Shown in pieces: positions 4,687 to 6,030 of a stretch of 6,030 bases of DNA. Position 1 is the stretch's first letter. The number at the start of each line of letters is the position of its first letter. Below the pieces are notes generated by a model that did not search any database, was not told the origin of the DNA, and saw only the letters and a list, made by a program, of their open reading frames with translations. This stretch comes from Spirochaeta sp. (GTDB lineage: Bacteria > Spirochaetota > Spirochaetia > UBA9216), in the NCBI GenBank assembly GCA_003454605.1, contig DMKD01000087.1, forward strand, positions 1 through 6,030, in the 5' to 3' direction. A program made the position numbers and the translations under genes.

Positions 4687-4707
4687 ATAAGTAAATTTTT
4701 TACTTAT
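4687..4707. repeat. Perfect 9-bp inverted repeat upstream of the ABC operon
   Basis: ATAAGTAAA (4687-4695) and TTTACTTAT (4699-4707) are perfect inverted copies around three T residues. The dyad lies 32 bases before the ATG at 4740, where an operator or a short 5'-leader hairpin would be expected. A terminator for an upstream plus-strand gene is unlikely, because no such gene ends here. Confidence 0.6.
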
Positions 4708-4739
4708 AAAAAATATCACACTATTACAAGAGGCTGAGA

Positions 4740-5663
4740 ATGATAAGTATTGAAAATCTCGTCAAGGACTACGGAGAAACCAGAGCCCTTAACGGACTCA
4801 ATGTAGAAATTCCCCGCGGTCAGGTCATCGGACTTCTAGGTCCCAACGGCGCCGGGAAAAGTACAACGCTCAGGATTCTGACCGGTTACATAAACCCGAG
4901 TTCAGGAACCATCAAAGTAAAAGGAATGGATGTATGCGAACATCCGATCGAAGTGAAAAAACTAATCGGCTACCTGCCCGAATCTGCCCCGCTGTATACC
5001 GACATGCTCGTATATGATTATTTAAACTATATTGCCGACATACGCGGTATAGAGAATAAACCGGACAGGATAAAAGAGCTTGCAGGACTCTGCGGGATAA
5101 TGGAAGTCATGCACCGACCGGTTCGTGACCTTTCAAAGGGTTATAAACAGCGTGTAGGTCTCGCACAGGCATTGATGGCTGACCCTGAAATCCTCGTACT
5201 CGATGAACCCACTTCAGGACTGGATCCGAACCAGATTGCCGAAATCAGATCTATCATCAGGGAGATAGGCCGGCAGAAAACAGTCATATTTTCAACCCAC
5301 ATTCTCAGCGAGGCAGAAGCCGCATGCAGCAGGGTTGTCATCATCAACAAAGGTATGGTTGCAGCAGACGGTTCAACCGAGATGCTCAAGAATGCCGAAA
5401 ACAGCGGGCAGAGCATTGAACTGATTATTGACGGTCCATCCATAGCTGATATTAAAAATTTCTTTGAAGACTTCGAAGATACTTCAATAATTGATCTGCA
5501 TCAGCATGACGACGGCGTGAAGTTCGAAATCAACAGTAAATCAGACTTGAGAAAGGACATCTATTTGAAACTAAAAGATACCGACTGGGTACTGCTTGAG
5601 ATGGTTCAAAAAAAACAGAGTCTTGAAAATATTTTCCGCGACATTACAAAGGAGGGAGAATAA
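4740..5663 (+). CDS. ABC transporter ATP-binding protein, GldA/CcmA type
   Basis: This 307-residue cytoplasmic ATPase would drive an ABC-2-type membrane complex. Seen directly: Walker A GPNGAGKST (34-42); the Q-loop region IGYLPESAPLY (76-86), with glutamate where glutamine is usual, as is common in GldA-like proteins; the signature LSKGYKQRVGLAQAL (131-145), in which LSKGY replaces LSGGQ; Walker B ILVLDEP (151-157); the D-loop SGLDPNQ (159-165); and switch histidine H187 in STHILSEAE. The last 85 or so residues form the variable C-terminal domain typical of export-type ATPases of this class. AAGAGG six bases before the ATG supports the start. The stop codon overlaps the next ATG as TAATG, so the two genes are translationally coupled. 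Homologues are annotated as gliding-motility-associated in Bacteroidetes, but similar operons occur in non-gliding bacteria including spirochaetes. The substrate is unknown. Confidence 0.95.
   Translation: MISIENLVKDYGETRALNGLNVEIPRGQVIGLLGPNGAGKSTTLRILTGYINPSSGTIKVKGMDVCEHPIEVKKLIGYLPESAPLYTDMLVYDYLNYIADIRGIENKPDRIKELAGLCGIMEVMHRPVRDLSKGYKQRVGLAQALMADPEILVLDEPTSGLDPNQIAEIRSIIREIGRQKTVIFSTHILSEAEAACSRVVIINKGMVAADGSTEMLKNAENSGQSIELIIDGPSIADIKNFFEDFEDTSIIDLHQHDDGVKFEINSKSDLRKDIYLKLKDTDWVLLEMVQKKQSLENIFRDITKEGE
5651..5658 (+). promoter_or_regulatory. Strong Shine-Dalgarno site of the permease, inside the ATPase gene
   Basis: GGAGGGAG lies within the last codons of the ATPase gene, four bases before the permease ATG at 5663. 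With the TAATG overlap it indicates coupled translation of the two subunits. Confidence 0.85.
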
Positions 5664-6030
5664 TGAAGGCAAAAACCATCGGAACAATAACCAGACGCGA
5701 GCTTCGCTCTATTTTCATTTCCCCCATCGCCTACATAGTTATAGCAATCTACCTGGCCCTGACAGGCTGGTTTTTCTTTTCAACCTTCTTTCTTGCCGGC
5801 CGGGCTGACATGCGCAGCTTCTTCGGTATGATGCCGATTCTCTTTTCTTTTACAATACCGGCAGTAACGATGCGGCTGTTCAGTGAAGAATACAGTACCG
5901 GTTCATTTGAGATGTTGAAAACACAGCCTCTGACTATCGGCGACATTGTAGGCGGGAAGTTTCTTTCATCGCTGGTCTTCATCATGATAATGATTGCTCC
6001 TACCATTGCCTACGCGGTAAGCGTCAGCTC
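5663..6030 (+). CDS. ABC-2-type permease, GldF-like (3'-partial)
   Basis: The first 122 residues are present; the gene runs off the window. It is the membrane partner of the ATPase just upstream. Seen directly: a short basic N-terminus with TRRELRSIFISPIAYIV (10-26), matching the 'RE-x-x-S-x-F-x-SP-x-AY' opening of GldF-like permeases; a first membrane segment at about 21-44; a second at about 54-70; then MRLFSEEYSTGSFEMLKTQP (70-89), the family's cytoplasmic 'MR-x-F-x-EE-x-x-x-G-x-x-E-x-L-x-T-x-P' motif; GGKFLSS (97-103); and a third membrane segment at about 100-121. The start is fixed by the one-base overlap with the ATPase stop and the GGAGGGAG site. Operons of this type usually continue with a GldG-like auxiliary protein and often a DUF4340 protein, which would be expected just beyond the window. 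Confidence 0.93.
   Translation, partial: MKAKTIGTITRRELRSIFISPIAYIVIAIYLALTGWFFFSTFFLAGRADMRSFFGMMPILFSFTIPAVTMRLFSEEYSTGSFEMLKTQPLTIGDIVGGKFLSSLVFIMIMIAPTIAYAVSVS

Noticed and set aside
1..6030. CRISPR array, tRNA or rRNA gene, phage attachment site
   Set aside because: There are no regularly spaced repeats, no cloverleaf with tRNA consensus and no rRNA-like sequence on either strand.

Overview
This 6 kb window comes from a bacterial chromosome of moderate GC content. The best guess at origin is a spirochaete (Treponema/Spirochaeta-like). That rests on the gene mix: a ribose/galactose-type sugar importer, an M29 aminopeptidase, a GxxExxY protein and a GldA/GldF-like ABC exporter operon. It is an inference; no rRNA or other marker gene is present, and some Firmicutes or other phyla could carry the same set.

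Layout. (1) Positions 2-1639 hold the end of a sugar ABC importer operon: the C-terminal half of an RbsA/MglA-type double ATPase, then an RbsC-type permease. Two consecutive intrinsic terminators close it (1650-1680 and 1689-1714). (2) Positions 1715-2031 contain no ordinary gene. Most of the stretch looks like a small non-autonomous mobile element of about 270 bp (1723-1993). It has 19-bp terminal inverted repeats, a possible 5-bp target duplication (CCCAT) and a very long imperfect internal hairpin, and it carries a broken protein-like reading frame. (3) Positions 2041-3294 encode a complete M29-type metallo-aminopeptidase with all expected metal ligands. A perfect TATAAT lies so close to its ATG that the mRNA may be leaderless. 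(4) Positions 3395-3700 encode a 101-residue protein with its own well-formed promoter and Shine-Dalgarno site, possibly a dimeric alpha/beta-barrel protein. (5) Positions 3701-4111 are about 400 bp of AT-rich sequence with small dyads and one doubtful small membrane ORF. (6) Positions 4112-4483 on the minus strand encode a GxxExxY-family protein (PD-(D/E)XK fold). (7) A 256-bp divergent intergenic region follows, with tandem 9-mers, phased T-tracts and a perfect 9-bp inverted repeat. (8) From 4740 to the window end runs an operon of a GldA-like ABC ATPase and, overlapping by one base, a GldF-like ABC-2 permease that is cut by the edge.

How they work together. The first two genes would energise and form the channel for uptake of a pentose or hexose; the binding protein must lie upstream of the window. 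The aminopeptidase could trim peptides in the cytoplasm and appears to be transcribed separately. The last two genes form an ATPase/permease pair of a type usually followed by a GldG-like auxiliary protein. The most unusual part of the window is the palindromic element between the sugar operon terminators and the aminopeptidase promoter.
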